DNA from: Azoarcus sp. KH32C
Lineage (GTDB): Bacteria > Pseudomonadota > Gammaproteobacteria > Burkholderiales > Rhodocyclaceae
Assembly (NCBI RefSeq): GCF_000349945.1
Contig: NC_020516.1
Location: 992,001-1,056,000 of the forward strand
Direction of reading: 5' to 3'
Length of the DNA: 64,000 nucleotides
In this document: positions 33,319-42,162 of the stretch, piece after piece
How the letters are laid out: every line of letters begins with the position of its first letter
How positions within the stretch are numbered: position 1 is the stretch's first letter
The notes under the pieces: generated by a model
What the model saw: only the letters and a program-made list of their open reading frames with translations
What the model was told of the DNA's origin: nothing
The model's database searches: none
Position numbers and translations under genes: made by a program

Positions 33319-34215
33319 ATGAAGTTGCTGACACTGTTCCGCTTGCCGCTCCTGATGTTCGTCGCATGCCTGCAGGTGTGGGCCGCGTCGGCCCTCGCCG
33401 CCGGCTCCACCCCCGCCGTGGCCGCTGCCGTCCCCTCCGCCCCGGGTGCCGCCTCCGGCGGCGCCGCTGCCCCTGCGGCCGAGGCGGGGCGCGAGTATGT
33501 GCTGGGCCCGGGCGACATCGTCCGTATCAACGTTTTTCAGAATCCGGAACTCGCGACCGAAGGTCGGGTGGCGGAGACCGGGATGCTGACCTTTCCGCTG
33601 ATCGGCAGCGTGCCGCTCGGCGGGCTCACGGTGTCGGCGGCGGAGGCGCTGATCGCGAAACGGCTGCGCGACGGCGGGTTCGTGGTGCAGCCGCAGGTGA
33701 CGGTGTTGCCGGTGCAGATCCATGGCAACCAGGTGGCCGTGCTCGGCTACGTGAACAAGCCGGGCCGCTATCCGCTCGACACGTTCAACGTGCGCGTCAC
33801 GGACATGCTGGCGAACGCCGGCGGGATTGCGACCGGCGGTGACGACGTGGTCGTGCTGGTGGGCACGCGCGACGGCCAGCGCATCCGGCGCGAGCTGGAC
33901 GTGCCGGTGCTGTTCCAGCGCGGCGATGCCGACGCCGATGTGCTGTTGTCGCCGGGCGACGTGATTTACGTGCGGCGCGCGGACGTGTTCTACATCTACG
34001 GCGAGGTGCAGAAGCCGGGCGCATTCCGGCTGGAGCGCGACATGACCGTGATGCAGGGCCTTGCGACGGGCGGCGGCACGACGCTGCGCGGCACGGTGCG
34101 CGGTCTGCGCATCACGCGCCGGCTGCCCGATGGCAGCAAGAAGGAAATCGAGCCCGCGCTCGGCGACCGGCTGCAGCCTGACGACATCATCTACGTGAAG
34201 GAAAGCCTCTTCTGA
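33319..34215 (+). CDS. epsE: EpsE/Wza-like polysaccharide export protein
   Basis: It forms, or contributes to, the outer-membrane export channel for the polymer. The 298 residues show a signal peptide (about 1-27), an Ala/Pro-rich spacer, a Poly_export domain starting YVLGPGDIVRINVFQNPEL (about 55-140) and two SLBB domains (about 140-220 and 225-290). The signal has no clear lipobox cysteine, whereas Wza itself is a lipoprotein. The ribosome site AGGAAGA lies 7 bases before the ATG. Confidence 0.92.
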   Translation: MKLLTLFRLPLLMFVACLQVWAASALAAGSTPAVAAAVPSAPGAASGGAAAPAAEAGREYVLGPGDIVRINVFQNPELATEGRVAETGMLTFPLIGSVPLGGLTVSAAEALIAKRLRDGGFVVQPQVTVLPVQIHGNQVAVLGYVNKPGRYPLDTFNVRVTDMLANAGGIATGGDDVVVLVGTRDGQRIRRELDVPVLFQRGDADADVLLSPGDVIYVRRADVFYIYGEVQKPGAFRLERDMTVMQGLATGGGTTLRGTVRGLRITRRLPDGSKKEIEPALGDRLQPDDIIYVKESLF

Positions 34216-34228
34216 GGCGGAGGCTGCC

Positions 34229-35635
34229 ATGACCCTTACGCAATTCCTGCGCATCCTGATCGCGCGTCGGCGGCTGATCTGCGCCGTGGTCGTGATCGTG
34301 TTGGCCGCGGCGCTCGGCGCGAGCCTGCTGTTGCCGAAGAAGTACTCGTCGACGGTGCAGTTGGTCGTCGACGTGAAGACCACCGACCCGATTCTCGGCA
34401 ACGGTGTGCCCTCGCCCCAGGTGTCGAGCTACATCGCGACCCAGGCGGACATCATCGGTTCGGATCGCGTCGCGCTGCGCGTCGTCGAGATGGAGGGGCT
34501 CGACCGCATGCCGCTGTTCCAGGCGCTGTGGCAGGACGCGACCGACGGCGCGGGGGACATCCGGAACTGGATAGCCGGCGTGCTGGGGTCGAAGCTGGAC
34601 GTGAAGCCGTCGCGCGAGAGCAACGTGATCTCGGTCACTTACACCGGCTACGATCCCGAGTTCACCGCGAAGATCGCCAACGCCTTCGCGCGCGCCTACC
34701 TCGAGACCGCGGTGGCGCTGAAGGTGGAGCCGGCGCGCCGCTACGCGACGTGGTTCAACGAGCGGACGAAGGGGGTGCGCGACGAGCTCGAGGCGGCGCA
34801 GAAGCGGCTGTCCGAGTATGAGCAGCGGAACCGGATCGTGTCCACGGACGGCCGCCTGGACGTCGAAACGGCGCGTCTGGCAGAGTTGTCGAGCCAGCTC
34901 GTGCAGGTACAGGGGCTGCGCGCCGAGGCCCGCTCGCGGGCGAATCAGGCGGGAGCGGGCGATGCACTGCCGGAGGTCATGCAGAATCCGCTGATCGCGA
35001 ACCTGAAGGCCGACCTGGCGCGGCGCGAGGCCGAGCAGGACCAGTTGCGGGGCCGTCTCGGGCCGAATCACCCGGAGGTCGCGAAGCAGGCGGCCGCGAT
35101 CCAGACGCTGCGCCAGCGCGTGAGCGCCGAAACGCAGCGCGTGGCGGCCTCGCTCGGCACCCAGGACCGCGTCAATGTGGCGCGCGAAGCTGAAGTTTCG
35201 GGCGCGGTCGAGGCGCAGAAGGCGCGCGTGCTGCAACTCAAGCAGCACAACGACCAGATCGCGGTGCTGCAGCGTGACGTCGAGAGCGCGCAGAAGGCCT
35301 ACGACCAGGTCACGCAGCGGCTCGCCGCGACCAGCCTCGAAAGCCAGACGCAGCAGACCGACGTAGCGATCCTGACGCCGGGTGAAGTGCCGATCTGGCC
35401 GACCGGCCCGCGGCTGCTGATCAAGCTGGCGCTGGCGCTCGTCGTCGGCGTGGTGCTGGGGGGCGGCACGGCGCTGGTGCTCGAGCTGGGCGACCTGCGC
35501 GTGCGCGGCGAGGACGACCTTGTGCGGCTGCCGGACATGCCGGTGCTGGGCAGCATTCCCGGCATCGGGCGCGGGGGGCGCCGCCTGCTGCCCGGCCGCA
35601 GCCGGCTGATCGGCCGTACTTCAGGAGGATATTGA
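34229..35635 (+). CDS. epsF: EpsF chain-length determinant (Wzz-like)
   Basis: This inner-membrane polysaccharide copolymerase controls chain length and works with the EpsG-type kinase. The 468 residues have N-terminal (about 15-35) and C-terminal (about 390-412) membrane helices. A long periplasmic domain with extended coiled coil (about 180-370) lies between them. RLGPNHPEV, GAVEAQKARVL and a proline-rich motif before the second helix (IWPTGPRL) fit the EpsF family. A cytoplasmic tail follows. The stop lies 3 bases before epsG, whose ribosome site AGGAGG is inside the end of this gene. Confidence 0.92.
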   Translation: MTLTQFLRILIARRRLICAVVVIVLAAALGASLLLPKKYSSTVQLVVDVKTTDPILGNGVPSPQVSSYIATQADIIGSDRVALRVVEMEGLDRMPLFQALWQDATDGAGDIRNWIAGVLGSKLDVKPSRESNVISVTYTGYDPEFTAKIANAFARAYLETAVALKVEPARRYATWFNERTKGVRDELEAAQKRLSEYEQRNRIVSTDGRLDVETARLAELSSQLVQVQGLRAEARSRANQAGAGDALPEVMQNPLIANLKADLARREAEQDQLRGRLGPNHPEVAKQAAAIQTLRQRVSAETQRVAASLGTQDRVNVAREAEVSGAVEAQKARVLQLKQHNDQIAVLQRDVESAQKAYDQVTQRLAATSLESQTQQTDVAILTPGEVPIWPTGPRLLIKLALALVVGVVLGGGTALVLELGDLRVRGEDDLVRLPDMPVLGSIPGIGRGGRRLLPGRSRLIGRTSGGY

Positions 35636-35638
35636 GCG

Positions 35639-36508
35639 ATGAACGCACCACTGAGCCCGGCGCTGGACGCATTGGGCGAGCATTCCGTCGGCGCGATCCT
35701 GGCGGCGGCCGGGCGGCTGCGGGCCGACGAGCAGGAGCAGATCCTGCGCCGGCAGCGCGATACCGGCCTGCGTTTCGGTGAAGCGGCGGTCGAGCTGGGG
35801 CTGCTGACCGAGCGCGACGTCGGTTTCGCGATGGCCCGCCAGTTCGACTACCCGGTGCTGCAGCGCGGCGACAGCAAGGTGTCGATGAGCGTCGTCGCCG
35901 CCTACGATCCGTTCTCGTTGCAGTCCGAGGCGCTGCGCGCAGTGCGCAGCCAGCTGATGCTGCGCTGGTTCGATCCGGCTGCGGGCCGCAAGGCGCTCGC
36001 GGTCGTCAGCCCGCAGGAGGGCGAGGGGCGGTCGTGGATGGCCGCCAATCTCGCCGTGGCCTTCTCGCAGCTCGGGCAGCGCACGCTGCTGATCGACGCC
36101 GACCTGCGCCGACCGACGCTGCATCGCCTCTTCGGCCTCGACGGCCGCAACGGCCTGTCCGCGCTGCTGCTCGGGCGGCAGGTGCCCGATGCGATCCGCG
36201 GGGTGCCCGAGCTGCGCTCGCTGGCGATCCTGCCCGCGGGCGCCGTGCCGCCGAATCCGCAGGAGCTGCTGGCGCGGCCGCTGTTCGGCCAGCTGATGAG
36301 GCAGTACGCGGCGGGCTTCGACGTGGTGATCGTCGATACCTCCCCGGGCGAGGCGTGCGCCGACGGCTTGATGGTCGCGGCGCGCGTTCGGGGAGTACTG
36401 ATGGTCGCGCGCCGCAATGCGAGCCGCCTCGCCGCGGTGCGCCGCTACGCCGAGCGGTTGCGCGAGGCCGGCGCCGTGCTGGCGGGCGCGGTGGTGAGCG
36501 GGGACTGA
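35639..36508 (+). CDS. epsG: EpsG BY-kinase-like ATPase
   Basis: It is the cytoplasmic kinase partner of the chain-length protein EpsF. In the 289 residues, an N-terminal MshEN-like helical part (about 10-75) precedes a P-loop domain. Walker A reads SPQEGEGRSW (124-133) with Arg where classic BY-kinases have Lys, and Walker A' reads LLIDADLRRP (150-159). The C-terminus lacks the tyrosine cluster that most BY-kinases autophosphorylate. It may therefore regulate through ATP binding rather than tyrosine phosphorylation. The Arg form is common in EpsG proteins as far as I recall. Confidence 0.9.
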   Translation: MNAPLSPALDALGEHSVGAILAAAGRLRADEQEQILRRQRDTGLRFGEAAVELGLLTERDVGFAMARQFDYPVLQRGDSKVSMSVVAAYDPFSLQSEALRAVRSQLMLRWFDPAAGRKALAVVSPQEGEGRSWMAANLAVAFSQLGQRTLLIDADLRRPTLHRLFGLDGRNGLSALLLGRQVPDAIRGVPELRSLAILPAGAVPPNPQELLARPLFGQLMRQYAAGFDVVIVDTSPGEACADGLMVAARVRGVLMVARRNASRLAAVRRYAERLREAGAVLAGAVVSGD

Positions 36509-36510
36509 TC

Positions 36511-37473
36511 GTGGGCCACCTTGCCGAAGATCCCGTGATCGCCGTCGCGCCCCGGATGCTGCGCGGCGACGTGCGCCCGCTCGTGAGCGTCGTGATCCCG
36601 ACCTACAACCGCGCTCATGCGATCGGCGCCTGCATCGACAGCGTGCTGGCGCAGACGCTGCAGCATTTCGAGATCGTCGTCGTCGACGACGCGTCGCGCG
36701 ACGATACGCGGGCGCGCGTCGAGGCGATCGCCGATCCGCGCATCCGCTACGTCGCGCATGCGCAGAATCGCGGCGGCGCGGCGGCGCGCAATACCGGCGT
36801 ACGGGTTGCCGGCGGCGATTTCATCGCCTTTCTCGACAGCGACGACAGTTGGGCGCCGCGCAAGCTCGAGCAGCAGATCGCGCTGCTCGGCGACCGCGGG
36901 CCGGAATACGGCGTGGCCTACACGTGGTTCATCGGCCGCGACAAGGAGGGGCATGAGGTGTCGCGTTCGGACCACAGCCTCGACGGGCGGGTGGCCGACA
37001 CCTTGCTGGTAGCGAACTATGTCGGGACCTTCTCGAGCATCGTCGTGCGGCGCGATCTGCTCGAGCAGGTCGGCGGACTCGACGAGGGCCTGCGCAGCTG
37101 TCAGGACTGGGATCTGTCGATCCGCCTGAGCCGCGTGACGAAGATCTGCTGCGTCAACGAGTACCTGGTGTCGTACCTGCACAACGGAGCCGACAAGCAT
37201 CGCATCTCGTCGAACCCGGCCTCGCTGATTCAGGGCCACCGGCGGATGCTCGAGAAGTTCGCCGACGACTACGCGCGCCTGCCGCGCGACAAGGCGGCGC
37301 GGGCCTTCGCGGGCTTCCTCGACGTGTTCGCCGGTGCGGGCTCCTTCGCGGACGTGATGCGGCTGGGCACGCGGATCGTCGCGACGACGCGCGATCCGCG
37401 GGGGGTGTCGCAGTGCTGCATGGCGATGGCGCGTGCCGCGAAGCGCCGCCTGACGCGCAAGTTCGGTTACTGA
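36511..37473 (+). CDS. Family 2 glycosyltransferase
   Basis: It is predicted to add a sugar to the lipid-linked repeat unit on the inner face of the membrane. The 320 residues form a GT-A fold with VSVVIPTYNRAHAI, VVDDASRDDT, the metal-binding FLDSDDSW, and CQDWDLSIRLS as the probable base region. The helical C-terminus has no membrane segment. The start is GTG at 36511, two bases after epsG. An ATG at 36556 is an alternative. The frame is open further upstream inside epsG, which is coincidental. Confidence 0.9.
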   Translation: MGHLAEDPVIAVAPRMLRGDVRPLVSVVIPTYNRAHAIGACIDSVLAQTLQHFEIVVVDDASRDDTRARVEAIADPRIRYVAHAQNRGGAAARNTGVRVAGGDFIAFLDSDDSWAPRKLEQQIALLGDRGPEYGVAYTWFIGRDKEGHEVSRSDHSLDGRVADTLLVANYVGTFSSIVVRRDLLEQVGGLDEGLRSCQDWDLSIRLSRVTKICCVNEYLVSYLHNGADKHRISSNPASLIQGHRRMLEKFADDYARLPRDKAARAFAGFLDVFAGAGSFADVMRLGTRIVATTRDPRGVSQCCMAMARAAKRRLTRKFGY

Positions 37474-37475
37474 TC

Positions 37476-38873
37476 GTGGGCAGTGAGGCGCATTCCCCCC
37501 ATCCGGCAATGCTGATAGGCGGCGCGCTGATCGTCGCGCTGGCGGTCGGGATCGCGTTGCCGCTGTACGCCGACGCGATGGCGGAGAGTTACCTGCGGTT
37601 GATGGCGCTGCCGGCGCTGCTGGTGCTGGGCTTCGTGTTCCTGGTCGACCGCTCGCTGCTGCTCGGGCTGGTGCTGCTGTTCCGCGCCGCGGGCGATCTC
37701 GTGTTCGAGAGCACCAAGATTACGCTCGGCGGGCAGTCGATCGGTTTCGGCGGGCTGGTCAATGCTTTCGTGATCCTCGTCGCGGTGCTGTTGGTCGCCG
37801 CGCGGCCGGAGCGCTTTCCGCGCCGCATCGCGTCGGCGTGGACGGGCTTCCTGCTCGTCGCGCTGGTCGGCACGGCGATCGCACCGGACCGCGGTGACGC
37901 GGTGCGCACCTACCTGGGCCTGCTGTCGTATTTCGCGGTTTTCGTCAGCGCGTTCTATTTCGTCAACGGCGAGCGGGACTTCAAGGTCTGCGTGAAGCTG
38001 GTGCTGCTGTCGTCGTTGCTGCCCGCCGCCTATGCGCTGGTCGACGTCGCGATGAATGCGGGCGGCGGCCTGCATGGCTTCCGGCTGAAGAGCACCTTCA
38101 GCCATCCGAACATCTTCGCGTTCTACCTGACGCTGGTCCTGCTGGTGTCGATCTACGCGCTGAAGAGCCCGACGATCGTGCTCACGCCCTTGCGGCGTGT
38201 CGCGCTGATGGCCTACGTGCCGTTCCTGCTGGGCCTGCTGCTGCTCACGCAGACGCGCAGCGCGTGGGTCGCGTGTTTCGCGATCTTTGCGCTCTATGCG
38301 CTCCTGTTCGAGCGGCGCTATCTGGTGTACCTGCTGCTGGTGCCGGTGCTGGCGCTGCTCGTGCCCGCCGTGCGCGAGCGCGTGCTCGACCTGGGTAGCG
38401 GCAATGAAGTGGTGCAGTACGCGAAGCTCAATTCGCTGGCGTGGCGCCTGCAGATCTGGGAATACGGCCTGCGCTGGATCCGCCCCGTGAACGTGCCGCT
38501 CGGCTTCGGGCTGGGGGCGTTCAAATACTTCTCGCCGACCTTCTTCCCGTATTCGGGCGGCGTCAATTTCGGCGCCCACAACATCTACGTGCAGATCGTG
38601 TTCGAGCTCGGCGTGATCGGGCTGGCGTGCTTCGCATGGCTCTTCGCGCGGGTGTTCGGCACGCTGCGGCGCATGGCCGCGGCGGACCGGCTGGGCGCCT
38701 TCGTCGCGATTGCGCTGGTGGTCGAGTACCTGATCATTTCCGCGTCGGACAACGTCCTCGCCTACCTCGCCTTCAACTGGTACGTCTGGTTCGTGCTCGG
38801 GGCCGCCTGCGCGGTCGCCTTGTGGCGGACCGCGGAGCAGGGCGGGGCGCACACCCCAGGAGACAAACCATGA
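37476..38873 (+). CDS. O-antigen ligase/polymerase family membrane protein (Wzy-like)
   Basis: The 465-residue protein has about eleven membrane helices and the large periplasmic loop of the Wzy_C/WaaL superfamily. The sequence FRLKSTFSHPNIFAFYL and QTRSAWVACFAIF are typical motifs around helices 6-8. WRLQIWEYGLRW and GAHNIYVQIVFELGVIGL follow, with the conserved H-N pair. In an exopolysaccharide locus with a flippase and no other polymerase, a Wzy polymerase role is most likely. The start is GTG at 37476, two bases after the previous stop. ATG 37509 is possible. Its stop overlaps the next start (ATGA). Confidence 0.87.
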   Translation: MGSEAHSPHPAMLIGGALIVALAVGIALPLYADAMAESYLRLMALPALLVLGFVFLVDRSLLLGLVLLFRAAGDLVFESTKITLGGQSIGFGGLVNAFVILVAVLLVAARPERFPRRIASAWTGFLLVALVGTAIAPDRGDAVRTYLGLLSYFAVFVSAFYFVNGERDFKVCVKLVLLSSLLPAAYALVDVAMNAGGGLHGFRLKSTFSHPNIFAFYLTLVLLVSIYALKSPTIVLTPLRRVALMAYVPFLLGLLLLTQTRSAWVACFAIFALYALLFERRYLVYLLLVPVLALLVPAVRERVLDLGSGNEVVQYAKLNSLAWRLQIWEYGLRWIRPVNVPLGFGLGAFKYFSPTFFPYSGGVNFGAHNIYVQIVFELGVIGLACFAWLFARVFGTLRRMAAADRLGAFVAIALVVEYLIISASDNVLAYLAFNWYVWFVLGAACAVALWRTAEQGGAHTPGDKP

Positions 38874-40342
38874 AGGACAACAAGATGCCGTTCCAGCCCG
38901 CAGGGCGGCGGGCAACGTGGATCGCCGCGTTCGGCCTCGCGGCCGCGCTCGCCGGTACCCATGCCGCGGCGCAGCCCACCTGGGGCAGCTACGAGACGCC
39001 GTTTGCGGTCGATTCGCCGTGGAACAGCCGGCCGGTGCAGCCGAAGTTCGGCGATTTCGTGATCCCGAAATCCGATTACTACCCGTCGGTCGCCGAGGGG
39101 ACGTGGTCGACCGGGGTGTTCCTCGCCGGCAGCGGCGACGGCCCGGTCACGGTGGTCGGCCTGCCGAACAGCAAGGGTGTGTGGGACCCGGACGCAGAAA
39201 CCTACCGCCCCCAGGTTGTCATTCCGCGCTGGCCCGCCGGGGTCGTGCCGGCCGCCGGCAGCGACGGCCATGCGGACATCGTCGACCCGATCATGGGCGT
39301 CATTCATTCCTTCAACAAGCTGAGCCAGAATGCGGAAGGCCAGTGGATCGCCTCGCAATACGCGTGGACGCGCCTCGACGGCCGTGGCTGGGGCGATCCC
39401 GCGCATTACATGCAGGGCGCGCGGGCGGCCGGCGTCGCGACCTCCGGCGGGTTGATGCGCAAGCACGAGATCAACGACGGGCAGTCCATGTATCGCCATG
39501 CACTGACGATGTCGCTCACCTACAACGGGCTGTCGCCGAAGCCGACCTACGTGTTCCCGGCGACCTCGGCCGACCGCGATGCGGCGACCACCAACACGGG
39601 CCAGATTCCGGAGGGGGCGCTCGTGATGCTGCCACCGACCTTTGACGTGACGCGGCTCTCGACGGCGTCGTTGCGCAAGGTCGCGGAGACGCTGAAGACC
39701 TACGGCGCCTACGTCGTCGATCGCAATCGCGGCACGCCTTTCGTGATCTACGTCGAGAGCGGGTCGGGCTTCAATCTGCACAGCGGCGGCTGGAACACCG
39801 CCGCGGCCAACGATCTCGAGCGCATCCGCCAGGCGCTGCGGCAGGTCGTGTCCGTCGACGGCTGGATCGACGGCGACGACCAGTCGTACGTGCGCATGTC
39901 GGGCCTGAACCGGCTTTCGATGCGCGGCCCCTGGTCGCTGCAGAGCGGCACGGTGCCCGGCGCGTTCGACACCTGGCAGCAGGCGGTGGTGTTCCCGCCC
40001 ACGACGACGGCGACGGTGATGGTCAACGGCAGCGGTCGCAGCATGCAACCGGTGCCGTGGGCGATCCCAGTCGCCGGGCAGTCGTACCGCCTGACCGCGA
40101 TCACCACCGGCGGCGGGCGCCTGCGCTTTCAACTGCGCGACAAGGGGAGCGGGAAGACCGTCTTCGACAGCAACGAACTCGGCAACGACCAGATCGCCGA
40201 CATCGTCTGGCCTTCGGGCTCCGTGACGCCGGTGGTGACAGCGATCAGCGGCGTCGGCGGCGAATCGACGGTTCGCGGCGAGCTGCGCGAGGCGAACGGC
40301 GGGACGGTCGCGCGCGGCGAGATGCGCTCCGCGAAGCGATGA
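38870..40342 (+). CDS. Secreted protein of unknown function in the eps operon
   Basis: I do not recognise this 490-residue protein. It has a signal peptide (about 1-34: Arg-Arg, then a hydrophobic run ending THAAAQ). A mature part starting PTWGSYETPFAVDSPWNSRP follows, with many Trp, Tyr, Gly and Asp residues such as an enzyme acting on glycans would show. Notable patches are HADIVDPIMG, QYAWTRLDGRGWGDPAHYM, RKHEINDGQSMYRHALTM and, near the C-terminus, a beta-rich module (about 375-480). It is coupled to the Wzy-like gene by an ATGA overlap and has an AGGAGA ribosome site. A polysaccharide lyase, hydrolase or binding protein is plausible but unproven. Confidence 0.75.
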   Translation: MKDNKMPFQPAGRRATWIAAFGLAAALAGTHAAAQPTWGSYETPFAVDSPWNSRPVQPKFGDFVIPKSDYYPSVAEGTWSTGVFLAGSGDGPVTVVGLPNSKGVWDPDAETYRPQVVIPRWPAGVVPAAGSDGHADIVDPIMGVIHSFNKLSQNAEGQWIASQYAWTRLDGRGWGDPAHYMQGARAAGVATSGGLMRKHEINDGQSMYRHALTMSLTYNGLSPKPTYVFPATSADRDAATTNTGQIPEGALVMLPPTFDVTRLSTASLRKVAETLKTYGAYVVDRNRGTPFVIYVESGSGFNLHSGGWNTAAANDLERIRQALRQVVSVDGWIDGDDQSYVRMSGLNRLSMRGPWSLQSGTVPGAFDTWQQAVVFPPTTTATVMVNGSGRSMQPVPWAIPVAGQSYRLTAITTGGGRLRFQLRDKGSGKTVFDSNELGNDQIADIVWPSGSVTPVVTAISGVGGESTVRGELREANGGTVARGEMRSAKR

Positions 40343-40360
40343 GCCGGAGGCGCGACAGAC

Positions 40361-40951
40361 ATGAATCGTGATGCCGATTGGGCCGCGGACCTGCGCCGGT
40401 ATGGCGTGCGCCGGCCTTTCCTGAAGGAGCAGTCGGTGTGGGCCGTCGCGGTGCATCGCTTCGGCCGCCGCGTCGACGCCCGGCCCGACGGAGTGGCGAA
40501 GCGCGTGCTCACGGGCTGCTACTGGCTCGCATTCCGGCTCGTCGAGACGGCGGTCGGCATCAGCCTGCCGAAGGCGGCGTCGATCGGCGGCGGCCTGCGG
40601 ATCTGGCACTTCGGCGGCGTGTTCGTGCACCCGGAGGCCGTGATCGGGCGCAACTGCACGCTACGCCAGGGGGTGACGATCGGCAATCGTCGCGAGGGCG
40701 GCCCCGCGCCGGTGATCGGCGACGACGTCGAGTTCGGCGCCTACGCGCAGGTGCTGGGCGGCGTGCGCATCGGCAACGGCTGTCGCATCGGCGCGCTGTC
40801 GGTGGTGCTGTGCGACGTGCCCGACGGCGCGACCGCGGTCGGGGCGCCGGCGCGCATCGTCGCGGCAGCGGGGCGACCGGCGCGGCAATCGCGCAAGGAA
40901 GCAATCGAAATCATGCAGGACACGGGCCTCGTCGCGGAGGGCGGACGTTGA
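40361..40951 (+). CDS. Hexapeptide-repeat acetyltransferase (CysE-like)
   Basis: The 196-residue protein has an N-terminal helical part resembling the serine acetyltransferase family, then a left-handed beta-helix of hexapeptide repeats (about 75-165). LRIWHFGGVFVHPEAVIG and RQGVTIGNRREGG contain the expected catalytic His and CoA-binding turns. Such CysE-like proteins in polysaccharide loci usually O-acetylate a sugar rather than serine. The sugar acceptor is an inference from context. It starts 18 bases after the preceding gene, and its TGA overlaps the TTG start of the next. Confidence 0.85.
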   Translation: MNRDADWAADLRRYGVRRPFLKEQSVWAVAVHRFGRRVDARPDGVAKRVLTGCYWLAFRLVETAVGISLPKAASIGGGLRIWHFGGVFVHPEAVIGRNCTLRQGVTIGNRREGGPAPVIGDDVEFGAYAQVLGGVRIGNGCRIGALSVVLCDVPDGATAVGAPARIVAAAGRPARQSRKEAIEIMQDTGLVAEGGR

Positions 40952-42162
40952 AGATCGCCTACCTGATCAACCAATATCCGAAGGTGAGCCACAGCTTCAT
41001 CCGCCGCGAGATCCTCGCGCTCGAGCGGCAGGGCTTCGATGTGCTGCGCGTCGCGGTGCGGGGCTGGGACGCCGAGCTCGTCGATCCCGAGGACCGCAGC
41101 GAGCAGGCGCGCACGACCTATCTGCTCCAGGACGGCGTCGGCGCGCTCGCGAAGGCGGTCCTGCGGGTCGCCGCACAGGCGCCGCGACGCTTCGCCGCAG
41201 CCTTGCGGCTCGCGCTGCAGATGGGGCGGAGGGCCGACCGGCCCTGGCCCTACCACCTGATCTACCTCGCCGAGGCCTGCCGCGCGCTGCCAGCGCTGCA
41301 CGCTTTCGGCGTGCGTCACGTGCACGCGCATTTCGGCACCAATCCGGCCGAGGTCGCGATGCTGATCAACGCGCTGGCCGGCTTGCCGTACAGCTTTACG
41401 GTGCATGGGCCGGACGAGTTCGACAAGCCGGGCTTTCTCGGCACTGCCGAAAAAATCCGCCGCTCGGCCTTCGTCGTCGCGATCAGTTCCTTCGGCCGCA
41501 GCCAGCTCTACCGTTGGGCCGGACATCGCGACTGGGGGCGGGTCAAGGTCGTGCACTGCGGCCTCGAACCGGCCTTCCACGCGGTGCCGCCGGTGCCGAC
41601 ACCGGTCGCGCCGCGACTGGTGTGTGTCGGCCGGCTGTGCGAGCAGAAGGGCCAGCTGCTGCTGGTCGAGGCATTGGCGCAACTGGCGGCGAGGGGCATC
41701 GACTTCGAGATGGTGCTCGCGGGCGACGGCGAGCTGCGCAGCGAGATCGAAAGCCTGATCGTGCGGCACCAGCTGGACGGAAAGGTGCGGATCACCGGCT
41801 GGATCAGCAGCGAACAGGTGCGGGACGAGATCCTCTCCGCGCGCGCGCTGGTGCTACCGAGCTTCGCCGAAGGACTGCCGGTGGTGATCATGGAAGCGCT
41901 GGCGCTGCGGCGGCCGGTCGCGACGACCTACGTCGCGGGCATTCCCGAGCTCGTGCAGCCGCAGGAAAACGGCTGGCTGTTCGCGGCCGGCTCGGTCGAC
42001 ACCCTCGTCGCAGTGCTCGAAACGGTGCTCGCGACGCCGGCCGAGGAGCTCGATCGCATGGGCGCGGCCGGGCGGCGACGCGTGCTCGAACGCCATGACG
42101 TCGATACCGAGGCGGCGAAGCTGGCCCGCCATTTTGAGGAGGCCGTCGCATGGACGTCCTGA
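40948..42162 (+). CDS. Family 4 glycosyltransferase
   Basis: The 404-residue protein has the GT-B architecture: an N-terminal acceptor domain starting KIAYLINQYPKVSHSFIRREI and a C-terminal donor domain with CVGRLCEQKGQ. LPSFAEGLPVVIMEALA supplies the ExxxxxxxE-type motif of GT4. The start is TTG at 40948, overlapping the previous stop (TTGA), with GGAGGG about 8 bases upstream. No ATG fits. It overlaps the next gene by 13 bases. Confidence 0.9.
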   Translation: MKIAYLINQYPKVSHSFIRREILALERQGFDVLRVAVRGWDAELVDPEDRSEQARTTYLLQDGVGALAKAVLRVAAQAPRRFAAALRLALQMGRRADRPWPYHLIYLAEACRALPALHAFGVRHVHAHFGTNPAEVAMLINALAGLPYSFTVHGPDEFDKPGFLGTAEKIRRSAFVVAISSFGRSQLYRWAGHRDWGRVKVVHCGLEPAFHAVPPVPTPVAPRLVCVGRLCEQKGQLLLVEALAQLAARGIDFEMVLAGDGELRSEIESLIVRHQLDGKVRITGWISSEQVRDEILSARALVLPSFAEGLPVVIMEALALRRPVATTYVAGIPELVQPQENGWLFAAGSVDTLVAVLETVLATPAEELDRMGAAGRRRVLERHDVDTEAAKLARHFEEAVAWTS

